A DNA stretch of 64,000 nt from Paenibacillus glycinis (GTDB lineage Bacteria; Bacillota; Bacilli; Paenibacillales; Paenibacillaceae), in NCBI RefSeq assembly GCF_009909185.1, contig NZ_JAAAMV010000021.1, forward strand, positions 1-64,000, given 5' to 3'. This document shows positions 1 to 8,445 of the stretch, piece after piece; positions within the stretch are counted from its first letter, which is position 1; every line of letters starts with the position of its first letter. Both the position numbers and the translations under genes were made by a program. The notes beneath the pieces were generated by a model. The model saw only the letters and a program-made list of their open reading frames with translations, was not told where the DNA came from and ran no database searches.

Positions 1-741
1 TTGGTTCGCGCTCGTCATGACGCTAAGGAAGACTTGCAACGTGCTCGCCTTCGCCTTGTCCAGTTCTTACTTCGTCACGACCTGCGTCCACCAAAGGGTA
101 CACGAAACTGGTCCGGCACGCATCGAGAATGGCTAGCTGGACTTCGCTTTGAAAAATCATCACAGCGCATCGTGTTCCAAGAATACCTTCATGCTATTGA
201 TGAAGTGACGGATCGAATGAAACGCATTGAACTTGAAATTCATGAACAAGCAACAACCAGTATTCATGCCCCTGTTATCCAGGCTCTTCAAACCATGCGT
301 GGCGTAGCAGAGGTAACCGCAACAACATTAGTAGCAGAAATCGGACAGTTCTCTCGCTTTTCAAGTCCCAGGCAATTGATGTCGTATGCAGGACTCGTTC
401 CTAAAGAGTATTCAAGCGGCGCTAGCCGTTGGCAAGGATCCATCACGAAGGTTGGGAATGCTCATATTCGTCATGTCATCGTAGAATCTGCTTGGTCCTA
501 TCGCCATGCTCCTGCTCTAAAAGGACAACTCCGCTCTCGCCAGGAAGGTCAAGATCCAGAAGCCAAGCGCATTGCCTGGAAAGCGCAGCATCGACTGCAC
601 CAGAAATATGATGGCATCACTACTAGAGGGAAAGGCGGGAAGCAAGCTGCTGTTGCCGTTGCCAGGGAACTCATCGGGTTTGTATGGGCTATTGGTTGTA
701 CAATTGAGAAGAAGCAGTCGGCAACCGTATTAATCGCTTAG
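1..741 (+). CDS. IS110-family transposase, C-terminal part (cut by window edge)
   Basis: The visible 246 residues are the C-terminal part of an IS110-family (DEDD plus serine) recombinase. The segment around residues 95-150 has the Transposase_20 look (MRGVAEVTATTLVAEIG, then MSYAGLVPKE, then SSGASRWQGSITKVGN), which carries the conserved serine region of this family. The N-terminal DEDD half is missing because the reading frame runs into the window start, so the apparent TTG start is not real. The protein clearly differs from the second IS110 transposase 470 bases downstream, so they are two elements. A long-stem structured stretch follows the stop, as expected for the IS1111 subgroup whose guide RNA lies after the gene. 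Confidence 0.85.
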   Translation: MVRARHDAKEDLQRARLRLVQFLLRHDLRPPKGTRNWSGTHREWLAGLRFEKSSQRIVFQEYLHAIDEVTDRMKRIELEIHEQATTSIHAPVIQALQTMRGVAEVTATTLVAEIGQFSRFSSPRQLMSYAGLVPKEYSSGASRWQGSITKVGNAHIRHVIVESAWSYRHAPALKGQLRSRQEGQDPEAKRIAWKAQHRLHQKYDGITTRGKGGKQAAVAVARELIGFVWAIGCTIEKKQSATVLIA

Positions 742-773
742 TTTTGTAACTGGATGGCCACGACGAGGATTTG

Positions 774-966
774 AAATCTTGGCTCGGAGGCAAACACCGG
801 TAAGGAGAACCCTCATGTTAAGCTATGCACTAGGAAACTGATTAAAAGCCGAACGTGCGCCGTTAGTCCGAGGCAGCTCCAAAGACGGATGGATGAAATG
901 CGGTACCCAACCCGCGCATATCAGACTGTTAACCACCGTCATCGCTTTGCCTTCGTGCCAAGATTT
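774..966 (+). ncRNA. Candidate IS110/IS1111-type bridge RNA
   Basis: A noncoding stretch directly after the transposase stop is closed by a long stem: bases 774-783 (AAATCTTGGC) pair perfectly with 957-966, and the stem continues inward 785-791 with 949-955, including one G-U pair and a single mismatch. The enclosed roughly 190 bases contain further self-complementary parts, for example GACGG near 893 with CCGTC at 936-940. Known IS1111-group elements encode their bridge RNA between the transposase and the right end. The role is inference from position, size and structure. Confidence 0.55.
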
Positions 967-1143
967 TAAAGCAATTCCCCTTAGAAAATGATTTTTGAAG
1001 AGAGGTATTGACCGCCTCGTTCATATCAGCTTAATGAAAAATGGAGCAGCTGTCGCCGGGCAAGCTGCTTCAATATGTGTTCAACTATCAGTTACCCGTT
1101 AACATTCCTGTAGGTGTTAGTAGATGCGATTTGCAGAAAAACG

Positions 1144-1206
1144 AACGCCTCGCTAGGATGAGTATGTACTGGGTTGCAGCCCTCAGAACTCACCTTAGGA
1201 GGCGTT
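1144..1206 (+). promoter_or_regulatory. Hairpin that buries the transposase ribosome binding site
   Basis: Bases 1144-1151 (AACGCCTC) pair perfectly with 1199-1206 (GAGGCGTT), and the stem extends through 1153-1157 with 1193-1198 around one bulged base. The Shine-Dalgarno AGGAGG at 1197-1202 lies wholly inside the stem, nine bases before the ATG at 1211. In other insertion sequences such hairpins limit translation from read-through transcripts. Confidence 0.6.
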
Positions 1207-1210
1207 ATAA

Positions 1211-2491
1211 ATGAAGTCTAGACTAGTTAAAGCTCAAAATCAACGTGTAGAACGCATTTCCACTTCGACTCTTGTCATTGGCATCGACATTGCCAAGGAG
1301 AAACATGCTGCTCAAGCAATTAACTTTCGAGGTATCGTCCTCACCAATCGCCCACTCTCGTTCTCAAACGAACATGCGGGCTTTGAGCATTTAATCAGCA
1401 GTATTCGTAAATTGCAGAACATTCACCAGTTGAATGACGTCGTTGTGGGAATGGAAAGTACCGGCCACTACTGGTTCAACATCGCGAATTGGTTGGTGAA
1501 ACAAGGCGTTTCTGTTGTCCTTGTCAATCCAATGACGACCAAACGTAATAAGGAAAACAGAGACAACTCCCCTTCCAAGAATGACCCAAAGGATGCTTTG
1601 GTCATTGCCGATGCGGTGAGTCGCGGGTTCTACACGCCCTTCTCTCCAAAGGATGAAGCCTTTCGCCGTATGCGAGTTATGGTTACAAACAGAGAGCATT
1701 GGGTTGTTAAATCCGGTCGCATTAAGAACAGAATCCACCGCTGGCTGGACATCCGTTTTCCTGAGTATAGGCAAGCGTTCGAAGACATTTTTACTCCTCG
1801 TTCACTAGCCACTTTGCGTCGTTTTCCAGCCCCATCTGACATCGTGCAATTGGCTCCGGAACAAATGGTACAGATCTGGGGAGAGTACATGGATAGACCT
1901 GGCGGTATGCGAGGCAGAAACAAGGCGCTTGAGCTCCAAGCACTCGCAAGACATAGCGTTGGTGACGCCACTGCCCTTGAAGAAGACAAATGGGAGCTGC
2001 GGCACCTCATTGAAGAATTTGAACGAATCTGCCACATCATTGATGAAGCGGACGAGATGATTGAAAAGCTATTGCCTGAAATCCCCTGTTCGGATCTCGT
2101 TCGATCCGTTGGTGTTTCCGTGCCTGCAACGGCTGCCCTATTTGCATTTGGAGGGGACCTACGTAAGTTGTCTCATGGGAACCAGTTATTGCGAAAGGCT
2201 GGCTTGAACTTAGCGGAACGTAGCTCCGGCAAGTATAAAGGGCACATTAAGCTGACCAAACGAGGAAACTCATTGCTGCGTAAGCATTTGTACTTCTCGG
2301 TGTTTCACCTTTTATCTCACAACCGTGCATTTCAAGCCTTACATGCACACAATATTGAAGTAAAACGAATGACGAAAATGCAATCCATGATGAAGCTGAT
2401 TGGGAAATTGGCTCGCATGCTTGTAGCCATGGCGCGAGAAGGACAAACTTTCTCCGCGAACAAAGCTCAACCGCTATTAGCAGCAGCTTAA
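1211..2491 (+). CDS. IS110-family transposase, complete
   Basis: A full-length 426-residue IS110-family recombinase. The N-terminal RuvC-like DEDD domain shows VIGIDIAKEKH near residue 22, GMESTGHYW near 80 and NDPKDALVIADA near 125. The C-terminal Transposase_20 part has VRSVGVSVPATAALFAFGGD, RKAGLNLAERSSGKYKG with the conserved serine region, and KRGNSLLRKHL. Such enzymes excise and insert their element through a circular intermediate guided by a structured RNA. The ATG at 1211 follows AGGAGG with suitable spacing. The reading frame is intact, so the element may be active. Structured noncoding DNA follows the stop. Confidence 0.9.
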   Translation: MKSRLVKAQNQRVERISTSTLVIGIDIAKEKHAAQAINFRGIVLTNRPLSFSNEHAGFEHLISSIRKLQNIHQLNDVVVGMESTGHYWFNIANWLVKQGVSVVLVNPMTTKRNKENRDNSPSKNDPKDALVIADAVSRGFYTPFSPKDEAFRRMRVMVTNREHWVVKSGRIKNRIHRWLDIRFPEYRQAFEDIFTPRSLATLRRFPAPSDIVQLAPEQMVQIWGEYMDRPGGMRGRNKALELQALARHSVGDATALEEDKWELRHLIEEFERICHIIDEADEMIEKLLPEIPCSDLVRSVGVSVPATAALFAFGGDLRKLSHGNQLLRKAGLNLAERSSGKYKGHIKLTKRGNSLLRKHLYFSVFHLLSHNRAFQALHAHNIEVKRMTKMQSMMKLIGKLARMLVAMAREGQTFSANKAQPLLAAA

Positions 2492-2525
2492 ACAACTAAA
2501 CGCGCAACCTAGCCCGATGGATCGT

Positions 2526-2850
2526 CTCATTTGCAAGATTTCATAAAGAAAGCACGGAGTACCGAGATTTTTACGCTTTAGGGCATAGACCCGTTCCGTT
2601 AACGTTGATCGGACTCCACACCTTGGATAGATAGGACGAAGGAATGTGAGGGCATAGACCCGTCGAGATTTGGGAGAGTGAATCCCAAGGACCTTGTGGA
2701 GAGAGGCGTGCAGTAAAACCTTTCATGGGAGATGTTGTAAACAAACCAACACCTTCTATTCCCGCATGCCCTCAAACGGAGCAGCTTAGCCCCTCTCATG
2801 TAATTCTTGAAACTCCTATTGATTCATGCATATGAAATTCTGCGAATGAG
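2526..2850 (+). ncRNA. Candidate guide RNA / structured right end of the second IS110 element
   Basis: This gene-free stretch starts 34 bases after the transposase stop. Its ends, 2526-2544 and 2832-2850, are inverted repeats: 19 bases with three differences, of which two become G-U pairs in RNA. Inside, 2614-2626 (CTCCACA, then CCTTGG) pairs with 2685-2701 (CCAAGG, four-base bulge, TGTGGAG), and TTGGGA at 2670 can pair with TCCCAA at 2683. The motif GGGCATAGACCCGT occurs twice, at 2581 and 2650. A diverged copy of bases 2635-2854 lies inverted at 3549-3763. The guide-RNA role is inferred. Confidence 0.5.
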
Positions 2851-2892
2851 CGAGCATTCGCGAGAAAACCTTTATTCTCTGAGGGAGCATAA

Positions 2893-3396
2893 TCATCTGA
2901 CTTCTATAACAAAAACGGATGATGTATCACCTTTTGAAAAATCTGCAGATATGCCGTATTTATATATTCCTTTTTCTTTTGGAGCCTTGAAAGATCCACC
3001 TTGCAATGGAATTTGTGTTGGTTTTCCATCAACATATTGCTGAATGATTAAGCTACTAGGTGCTGTTTTATATTCGAACGAAATTTCAATGTCTTCTTTA
3101 GGACTTATAGTAGTAGGAGTAACCCCTCTTAACATTGTTTCTACATCTGCATAATCTGCACATCCTAAATTACCCCAACAATATGTACTTTGGATAACTG
3201 GAATTTGTGTTTGTCCCGAAGTAACATTGGGAAGAGGTGGAGATTTTTTAATGATTTTAATACCAATGTTTCTAGCGTACCCTTGAAATCTTGTATGCTC
3301 TACAATGTTTCCTGCAAAAGGAGTGAAATAAAGGAACACTACCAGTAAACCTAAAAATCCAGTAAAAGAAATTATTAGTGTTCTTTTACGACGCAT
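2893..3396 (-). CDS. Membrane-anchored hypothetical protein
   Basis: A 167-residue protein with one N-terminal transmembrane or signal-anchor segment (LIISFTGFLGLLVVFLYF, residues 6-23), followed by an extracytoplasmic part with two cysteines (STYCWGNLGCADYA) and an all-beta-looking C-terminus (IPLQGGSFKAPKEKGIYKYG). I do not recognise a named family. The ATG at 3396 is chosen because AAGGAGG lies at the right distance in front of it; the longer frame from 3414 would put that site inside the coding sequence. The gene is AT-richer than the rest of the window and is framed by two inverted, related noncoding copies, so it may have travelled with insertion-sequence DNA. Confidence 0.65.
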   Translation of the reverse strand: MRRKRTLIISFTGFLGLLVVFLYFTPFAGNIVEHTRFQGYARNIGIKIIKKSPPLPNVTSGQTQIPVIQSTYCWGNLGCADYADVETMLRGVTPTTISPKEDIEISFEYKTAPSSLIIQQYVDGKPTQIPLQGGSFKAPKEKGIYKYGISADFSKGDTSSVFVIEVR

Positions 3397-3548
3397 CCCA
3401 AGCCTCCTTGACATTCAAATCTCCACCGTTCGTTCTTGTAGCTGAGGAGTTCGCTGCCTATTCACTCACCCAATATATGACGTAATTGGATAGTAATTGT
3501 TGCGCTAAACTGCCCGTCCCTCGGTTTTAAGGGTTTATCTCACATATA

Positions 3549-3763
3549 CTCACTCATTCGCAGGATTTCATCACCTTGAAATAGATATGGAGGTGGAGAA
3601 AGCTATGGGCGGATGCCGTTAGCCCAGTAACTGGGTATGCGGGAACAAAGGAATTGCTTCAGCCATTCCTTTCTGCCTAACTCTACTGCACGCAAACTCC
3701 ACAAGTGCCCTGGTGTTTACCATCCCATGGCTCGACGGGTCTAAGCCCTCACATTCCATCGTC
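3549..3763 (-). ncRNA. Orphan inverted copy of the IS110-associated structured RNA
   Basis: Read on the minus strand, this stretch is a diverged copy of 2635-2854: 3731-3763 matches 2635-2667 at 31 of 33 bases, 3549-3569 matches 2834-2854 at 19 of 21, and recognisable blocks such as CTTGTGGAG, GCGTGCAGTA and TTCCCGCAT keep their order between. No transposase accompanies it. It is either the relic end of a lost insertion sequence or a stand-alone guide-RNA-like element. Confidence 0.5.
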
Positions 3764-3844
3764 ATAATATTCAAAGAAATCACCTTCACATTTCAACATT
3801 AGCATGCCAATAAATTATTCGTGAGACGATTGAACTCCCCTAGC

Positions 3845-4321
3845 TTAAGTCCGAATTTCAATATCGTGTTCCTTACACCATTCAATTACGAATTCCTTTA
3901 ACTTTCTTTCTTTGTAGGCATACCATTGTTTATCAACATCATGTTCCGTAATGTAATCTTTAAATCTGCGGAAAGCTCCTCGACCTTGAATTTCTTCAGA
4001 CAGTTTTTCTCGAATTTCTTCATCCTCTAAAGCCCCAATAAAATCTTCCATGAGTTTATATTCATTAAAGTCGTTTCTTAATGTAAAGTCGACGTAGATC
4101 CCATCTTCATCTTCAAGAATTTGCATAGCTCTCTCGATGTTCTCTCTTTGCCATTCAGGAAATCTTTCGAGTGACATTTCATCTTCAGCCGCTCCAATTT
4201 CTTCTCTTGATAGCGTAATCACTTCTCCTGTTATTGAATTTATATATGTATACGTATCATCCATTTTCATCTCAATTTCATCAACTAAATCCATTAGCTT
4301 AACTGGTTTCTTAGCATTCAT
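3845..4321 (-). CDS. UPF0158 family protein
   Basis: A 158-residue acidic, mostly helical protein of the UPF0158 family, common in Bacilli and of unknown function. Typical features are the N-terminal LMDLVDEIEMKMDDTYTYINSITGEVI stretch split between a short helix and beta strands, the central FPEWQRENIERAMQILED, and the C-terminal RRFKDYITEHDVDKQWYAYKE with a conserved W-Y pattern. ATG at 4321 follows AAGGGGAG; the reading frame could also begin at a TTG two codons earlier. It stands alone on the minus strand, AT-rich, in the accessory patch. Assignment rests on remembered family features; no function can be given. Confidence 0.75.
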   Translation of the reverse strand: MNAKKPVKLMDLVDEIEMKMDDTYTYINSITGEVITLSREEIGAAEDEMSLERFPEWQRENIERAMQILEDEDGIYVDFTLRNDFNEYKLMEDFIGALEDEEIREKLSEEIQGRGAFRRFKDYITEHDVDKQWYAYKERKLKEFVIEWCKEHDIEIRT

Positions 4322-5187
4322 ATGCAATTTCTCCCCTTATCATTATTTCTTCAAATCAAAAAGCATCAACCGTTGTTTCGCTATCTTCACTCCATTATTT
4401 TTCACCTTATATCTATCATACTAGCAAAATCTCTAAATTTGCTCATTTCAAGAAAGAAATCCGGTTCGCGTAATCGGATAGCTAGAGCACTTTGAACTTA
4501 CATCCCTGTTACAGTCATCAACACGCTTATAACCGCCTTTACTTGCTCATGGTCTAAAAATACCATCGTAAGCCGGTCATCCGACCGGCAGCGAGTGTGC
4601 CGCTTCCCGAATTCATCCCCGCCGCCGCTTAACCGCAAAAAACGGCTTCTCGCGTTTTGTCGCGACAAGGACTCTGAACTGGAAAGTGCATCCCAGCAAC
4701 GAAAAAGCAGTTCACCCTCAACCGAGGATGGACTGCTTTTGCTCAATTCGCTTTATCCTTCGTTTTACGTTCACACGTTAGGCAGCTCCCAATTGCTGTC
4801 GACTTTACTCCGTCCTTCGCCGCTGTTTGCTTAGGCTCCTACGGCAAGCCCGCCAATTAATTCATCATTAATCGCTATAGCCCGTCGTAAAGTAAGCATA
4901 TAAGCATCGGGAGACGGCTCTTTTCGTATTGTTTCCATGCTCCGCTTTATCCCCTTCCTCGTACCCGGCACTCCATCCTCCCGTTACCCCTCTTTCGGAT
5001 ATACCTATTCGTCTCTTCAATAGAGAATTCAATCGGGAGGGAAGCGCCTATCTTATTTACAAGAAACCGCCAAAAAACGCCGCTTGAAACGATCCGGGGG
5101 GAATTAAAGAAAAGATTAAAACACTCCCCGGATATCTCGGATGCGTTAACGTCTTCAGATAGAAAGCTCCTGGACAACATTAGTTCG
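4322..5187. other. Long stretch without a confident gene
   Basis: Apart from the hairpin at 4703-4740 I see no supported gene. A minus-strand frame at 4498-4746 (82 codons) ends in a plausible-looking peptide but runs through the hairpin and has no convincing start. From about 4891 to 5187 the frame of the downstream DUF2515 gene stays open and reads like protein, yet contains no ATG, GTG or TTG. Confidence 0.5.
4703..4740. terminator. Bidirectional terminator-like hairpin
   Basis: AAAAGCAGT at 4703-4711 pairs with ACTGCTTTT at 4732-4740, with an inner CCTC/GAGG pair. A-rich and T-rich flanks suit termination in both directions, between UPF0158 and the DUF2515 gene. Confidence 0.6.
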
Positions 5188-6180
5188 ATGACCCGGGAGC
5201 ATAACCTTAATAACGTGACGAGAACCAAAGCCTATCTTGCCTTTTATCTCCGTCATCCTGAGATGCATTGGGCCTTCTTAGGACATATGGTATCGCGGAA
5301 TGGCGGCTGGAACATGACCGATCTGAAGGGAGAGTTTCTAACCCAACTGCTCTCGGACGAGGAACGGGACTTGTTTTTCCGATTTTTAGAACGCGGCAAC
5401 TGGCTCATTTTCCAAGATGTATACCCGCAACTTCTGCTATACGAAGAGAGCGTAAAGACAAATAGACCCCTGTTTTATTTACTGCCTCGACTGAAGGTTT
5501 CTATTTTCATGGAAGCGATTTGGGACTATTTTTGGAGAACCCGAGATGCGTATATCCATTGTATCGGGTTAGTAATCAATGAACAAAGTTACTTGGAACA
5601 AAGGGTCATTCAGAACCCTTATTATCAACAAGAAGTACTTAATAAAATGAAATTCCACCTTCAGGATTTGCTGTCCTTCAATCAAATTCTATTTCCTGCT
5701 GAAGGCAATCGTTTAAAGGGGCAGACGCTATACCAATTCCAGTCCCTCCATGAGCGAATTTTATTTGGCAAAAAGCTCTATGCCGTTTTGTTTAAGAATC
5801 CGGAATTTAACCTGCAGGCTTTAGAATGGGCAAAGCGCAATCCGCATACGGGCTCCAGGAAGGATTACTGGCCGCATCTATTCAACAGTGTAAATGAAGG
5901 CGTCCCGGGAATTACCTCCCCATTAAGGTTAAAAGCATGTCAAATTCACCACGATGCAAAAAGATTTTACAGCCCCAACTTGGAGGTCGCTTGGAAAAAT
6001 GCAAGCCAGCCGGAAGCCGAACCGGGGGATTGGTTTCAAGATCTACGTGTCGTGGATTATTTAGAAGATGACATACCAATGTTGGACGGAGAGATTCGGA
6101 AGGAATATTGTAAAACATTGGAGCGACTCGAAATTGCCGCGCTTGCCAAAAAAGCGATTCGCTTTTTGGAAAAAAGATAG
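5188..6180 (+). CDS. DUF2515 (YppC-like) family protein, N-terminus unclear
   Basis: A 330-residue reading frame matching the DUF2515 family (Bacillus YppC type), a Bacillales protein of unknown function. Recognisable parts are TREHNLNNVTRTKAYLAFYLRHPE, HWAFLGHMVSRNGGWNMTDLKGE and IFQDVYPQLLLYEES. Family members as I recall them carry about 60-70 further residues before this point. The same frame is open upstream from 4891 and encodes plausible matching sequence (for example RKLLDNISS just before the ATG), but it has no normal start codon. Either translation begins at this ATG, which lacks a good ribosome binding site, or a small frame change has separated the true start. A separate short frame begins with ATG at 4938. 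Possibly a damaged gene. Confidence 0.7.
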   Translation: MTREHNLNNVTRTKAYLAFYLRHPEMHWAFLGHMVSRNGGWNMTDLKGEFLTQLLSDEERDLFFRFLERGNWLIFQDVYPQLLLYEESVKTNRPLFYLLPRLKVSIFMEAIWDYFWRTRDAYIHCIGLVINEQSYLEQRVIQNPYYQQEVLNKMKFHLQDLLSFNQILFPAEGNRLKGQTLYQFQSLHERILFGKKLYAVLFKNPEFNLQALEWAKRNPHTGSRKDYWPHLFNSVNEGVPGITSPLRLKACQIHHDAKRFYSPNLEVAWKNASQPEAEPGDWFQDLRVVDYLEDDIPMLDGEIRKEYCKTLERLEIAALAKKAIRFLEKR

Positions 6181-6195
6181 CTTGGCACGCGCTGA

Positions 6196-6957
6196 TTAAG
6201 CTGCTTTTCGTGCATACGCGCGCATCGCGAAAATATAAGCGACGATCATAATCCCGACGCACCACGCGAGCGCGATCCAAATCTCATTGCCCGCAGGCTG
6301 ACCGGACAGCAGCGCACGGATCGTTTCCACGATTGAAGTCACCGGCTGGTTGTCGGCGAAAGCGCGCACGACCTTCGGCATCGAATCGGTCGGCACGAAG
6401 GCCGAGCTGATAAACGGCAGGAAGATTAGCGGATAGGAAAAGGCGCTTGCGCCTTCCACCGTTTTTCCGGACAATCCGGCAATCGCCGCGACCCAAGTCA
6501 ACGCCAGCGTAAATAGCACGAGTATGCCGGTTACGGCGAGCCATGGCAGGACGCCCGCCGACGAGCGAAAGCCCATCAAGAGCGCTACGAGAATGATGAC
6601 GACGAGCGATATGACGTTGGATACCAGCGAGGTCAGCACATGCCCCCACAGCACGGCGGAACGCGCGATCGGCATGGAGCGGAACCGCTCGATGATGCCC
6701 CGCTGCTTATCCATAAAGAGACGATAAGCCGTATAGGATATCCCGCTTGCAATCGCGATCAGCAGGATACCGGGCAGCAAGTAGTTCACATAGTTATCCG
6801 TGCCGGTCTCGATCGCGCCGCCAAACACGTAGACGAACAGCAGCATCATCGCAATCGGAGTGATGCAAACGGTGACGATAGTGTCCATGCTGCGGAAAAT
6901 ATGACGCATGGAGCGTCCAAGCATCACGCTCATTTCGCCGAGAAAGGTTTTGTTCAT
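6196..6957 (-). CDS. ABC-2 type transporter permease (DrrB-like)
   Basis: A 253-residue integral membrane protein with about six hydrophobic segments and the ABC-2 layout of the daunorubicin-resistance DrrB family (FRSMDTIVTVCITPIAMMLLFVYVFGG near the start, YLLPGILLIAIASG, RGIIERFRSMPIARS in the coupling loop). It would form the channel of an exporter with the ATPase encoded just before it; the two genes overlap by four bases (ATGA), a sign of translational coupling. The substrate is unknown. It closes the padR operon. Confidence 0.88.
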   Translation of the reverse strand: MNKTFLGEMSVMLGRSMRHIFRSMDTIVTVCITPIAMMLLFVYVFGGAIETGTDNYVNYLLPGILLIAIASGISYTAYRLFMDKQRGIIERFRSMPIARSAVLWGHVLTSLVSNVISLVVIILVALLMGFRSSAGVLPWLAVTGILVLFTLALTWVAAIAGLSGKTVEGASAFSYPLIFLPFISSAFVPTDSMPKVVRAFADNQPVTSIVETIRALLSGQPAGNEIWIALAWCVGIMIVAYIFAMRAYARKAA

Positions 6958-7718
6958 GGTTGCCTACCCTCCCTTTTACCGATGATCGCGAGAAAAATCT
7001 CTTCCAATGAAGGTTGTTTTTCCACATACTCCACCTTTGCCGGCGGGAACAGTCTCTTCAATTCCTCAAGCGTGCCATGGGCAATGATCCTGCCCTCGTG
7101 CAAAATGGCGATTCGATCGGCAAGGTGCTCGGCTTCGTCCAAGTACTGCGTAGTCAGAAATATCGTCGTACCGCCGTCTGCAAGTTCCTTGGCGATCTTC
7201 CAGACCTCGATGCGGGCCTCTGGATCAAGACCGGTAGTCGGCTCGTCGAGGAAAATGATCTGCGTTTGTCCGACAAGGCTCAAGGCAATGTCGAGCCTGC
7301 GGCGCATGCCGCCCGAATACGTAGCGGCTTTACGGTCCGCGGCATCTGTCAGGCCGAAGCGTATCAGCATCTCGTCCGCGACCAGACGCGGATGCTCAAG
7401 GTGCCGCAGCTTGGCGATTAGGATCAGATTCTCCCGCCCGGTCAAAATCTCGTCAACCGCGGCGAATTGGCCGGTCAGGCTGATCGCATGACGCACTTGT
7501 TCCGGTTTTGACGCGACGTCGAATCCGTTTACGATGGCGGTGCCTCCGTCCTGTTCGAGCAGCGTGGCGAGGATTCGGACAATCGTCGTCTTGCCCGCGC
7601 CGTTGGAGCCGAGCAGGGCGAAAATCTCGCCTCGCTTTACTTCGAAATCGACGCCCCTCAGGACTTCCGTGTCCTTGAAAGACTTCCGCAGACCCTTCAC
7701 TTCAATGGCCTTTTGCAT
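6954..7718 (-). CDS. ABC transporter ATP-binding protein (DrrA-like)
   Basis: A 254-residue ATPase with all ABC motifs: Walker A GSNGAGKTT near residue 38, signature YSGGMRRRLDIA near 137, Walker B IIFLDEPTTGLDP near 156 and the H-loop region TIFLTTQYLDEAE. The drug-export DrrA subclass is suggested by the MRRRLDIALSLVG and TTQYLDEAEHLADRIAI stretches. It pairs with the permease downstream, with which it overlaps by four bases. Regulation by the PadR protein at the head of the operon is inferred from gene order. Confidence 0.92.
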   Translation of the reverse strand: MQKAIEVKGLRKSFKDTEVLRGVDFEVKRGEIFALLGSNGAGKTTIVRILATLLEQDGGTAIVNGFDVASKPEQVRHAISLTGQFAAVDEILTGRENLILIAKLRHLEHPRLVADEMLIRFGLTDAADRKAATYSGGMRRRLDIALSLVGQTQIIFLDEPTTGLDPEARIEVWKIAKELADGGTTIFLTTQYLDEAEHLADRIAILHEGRIIAHGTLEELKRLFPPAKVEYVEKQPSLEEIFLAIIGKREGRQP

Positions 7719-7733
7719 CCCGCTCTCCCCCCT

Positions 7734-8084
7734 TTACTTTGTTCGATCCGTATCCCGCTTCAAGGCCTTCCTGCTTTCTCGGACAACCGATTCTTGGAAG
7801 ATGTCGGCGTACGTTTTCGAATCTTTGATGAGATCGTCGCAGAACGCCGCCACGTCGCTGCCCGTCACTTCGAGCACGCCTTTCCCCGAGGCCGCGCCTT
7901 CTTCGAAAAGATCGATAATTCCCGAGAGCAAACCCGTCCCTTCGGTCAACTCGACAGGGCCGACCTTAAAAAGATATCTTTGAAGCTCTTTATAGACGAT
8001 CTGATAATCTTGCGGCAGTGCTTTGACGCGCGCCATATGCGCCCGCCACTCTTTTTTGCCTTTGATCATATCTTGTATGCTCAT
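7734..8084 (-). CDS. DUF1048 family protein
   Basis: A 116-residue soluble, helical protein. The sequence KGKKEWRAHMARVKALPQDYQIVYKELQRYLFKVG fits the DUF1048 family, small proteins regularly found between a PadR regulator and an ABC exporter in Firmicutes; their function is not established. ATG at 8084 is chosen because AGGAGGAAGG precedes it; the much longer frame upstream only shadows the neighbouring gene. It is a paralogue of the next protein in the same operon: both have a ...LPxDYQxxWxxIxxYL-type core. Confidence 0.8.
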   Translation of the reverse strand: MSIQDMIKGKKEWRAHMARVKALPQDYQIVYKELQRYLFKVGPVELTEGTGLLSGIIDLFEEGAASGKGVLEVTGSDVAAFCDDLIKDSKTYADIFQESVVRESRKALKRDTDRTK

Positions 8085-8097
8085 GGTATCCTTCCTC

Positions 8098-8445
8098 CTA
8101 TTTGCGCAATTTTTTGGCGATCGTCTGGTTGAGCTGCCGGCGCCACTTGTCGCGATAAGATGTTGCCCCTTCTTCGCCGGCCAGCGCCGAACAGAAGCCT
8201 TGGATATCGTCGCCCAATACGTCTTGGACGCGCTGACCGTCCGCCGCCGTTTCTTCGAGCAGGCCGAGCACGCCGTCAAGAATCGGCATGAGATTCCGAC
8301 CGGTGAAGTCGCCGTGCGGCCAAAGATAGGCATTGATTTGCGCCCATGCCGCTTGATAGTCGGCCGGCAGCTGCTTGACTCGCGATTCGAAGTCTTTCAA
8401 TGCTTTCGTCATGTCGCTGCCGGTGATTTTTTCCCAAAAATTCAT
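8098..8445 (-). CDS. DUF1048 family protein, second copy
   Basis: A 115-residue helical protein paralogous to the one encoded 13 bases further on (FESRVKQLPADYQAAWAQINAYLW here, matching MARVKALPQDYQIVYKELQRYLF there). The start at 8445 follows AAAGGAG and overlaps the padR stop by four bases (ATGA), so it is probably translated by coupling. Two tandem DUF1048 genes behind padR are a recurring arrangement. Function unknown; a role as accessory to the regulator or the exporter would be a guess. Confidence 0.8.
   Translation of the reverse strand: MNFWEKITGSDMTKALKDFESRVKQLPADYQAAWAQINAYLWPHGDFTGRNLMPILDGVLGLLEETAADGQRVQDVLGDDIQGFCSALAGEEGATSYRDKWRRQLNQTIAKKLRK

Noticed and set aside
4498-4746. 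Minus-strand frame of 82 codons
   Set aside because: It runs through a terminator-like hairpin, has no ribosome site, and no recognisable family features.
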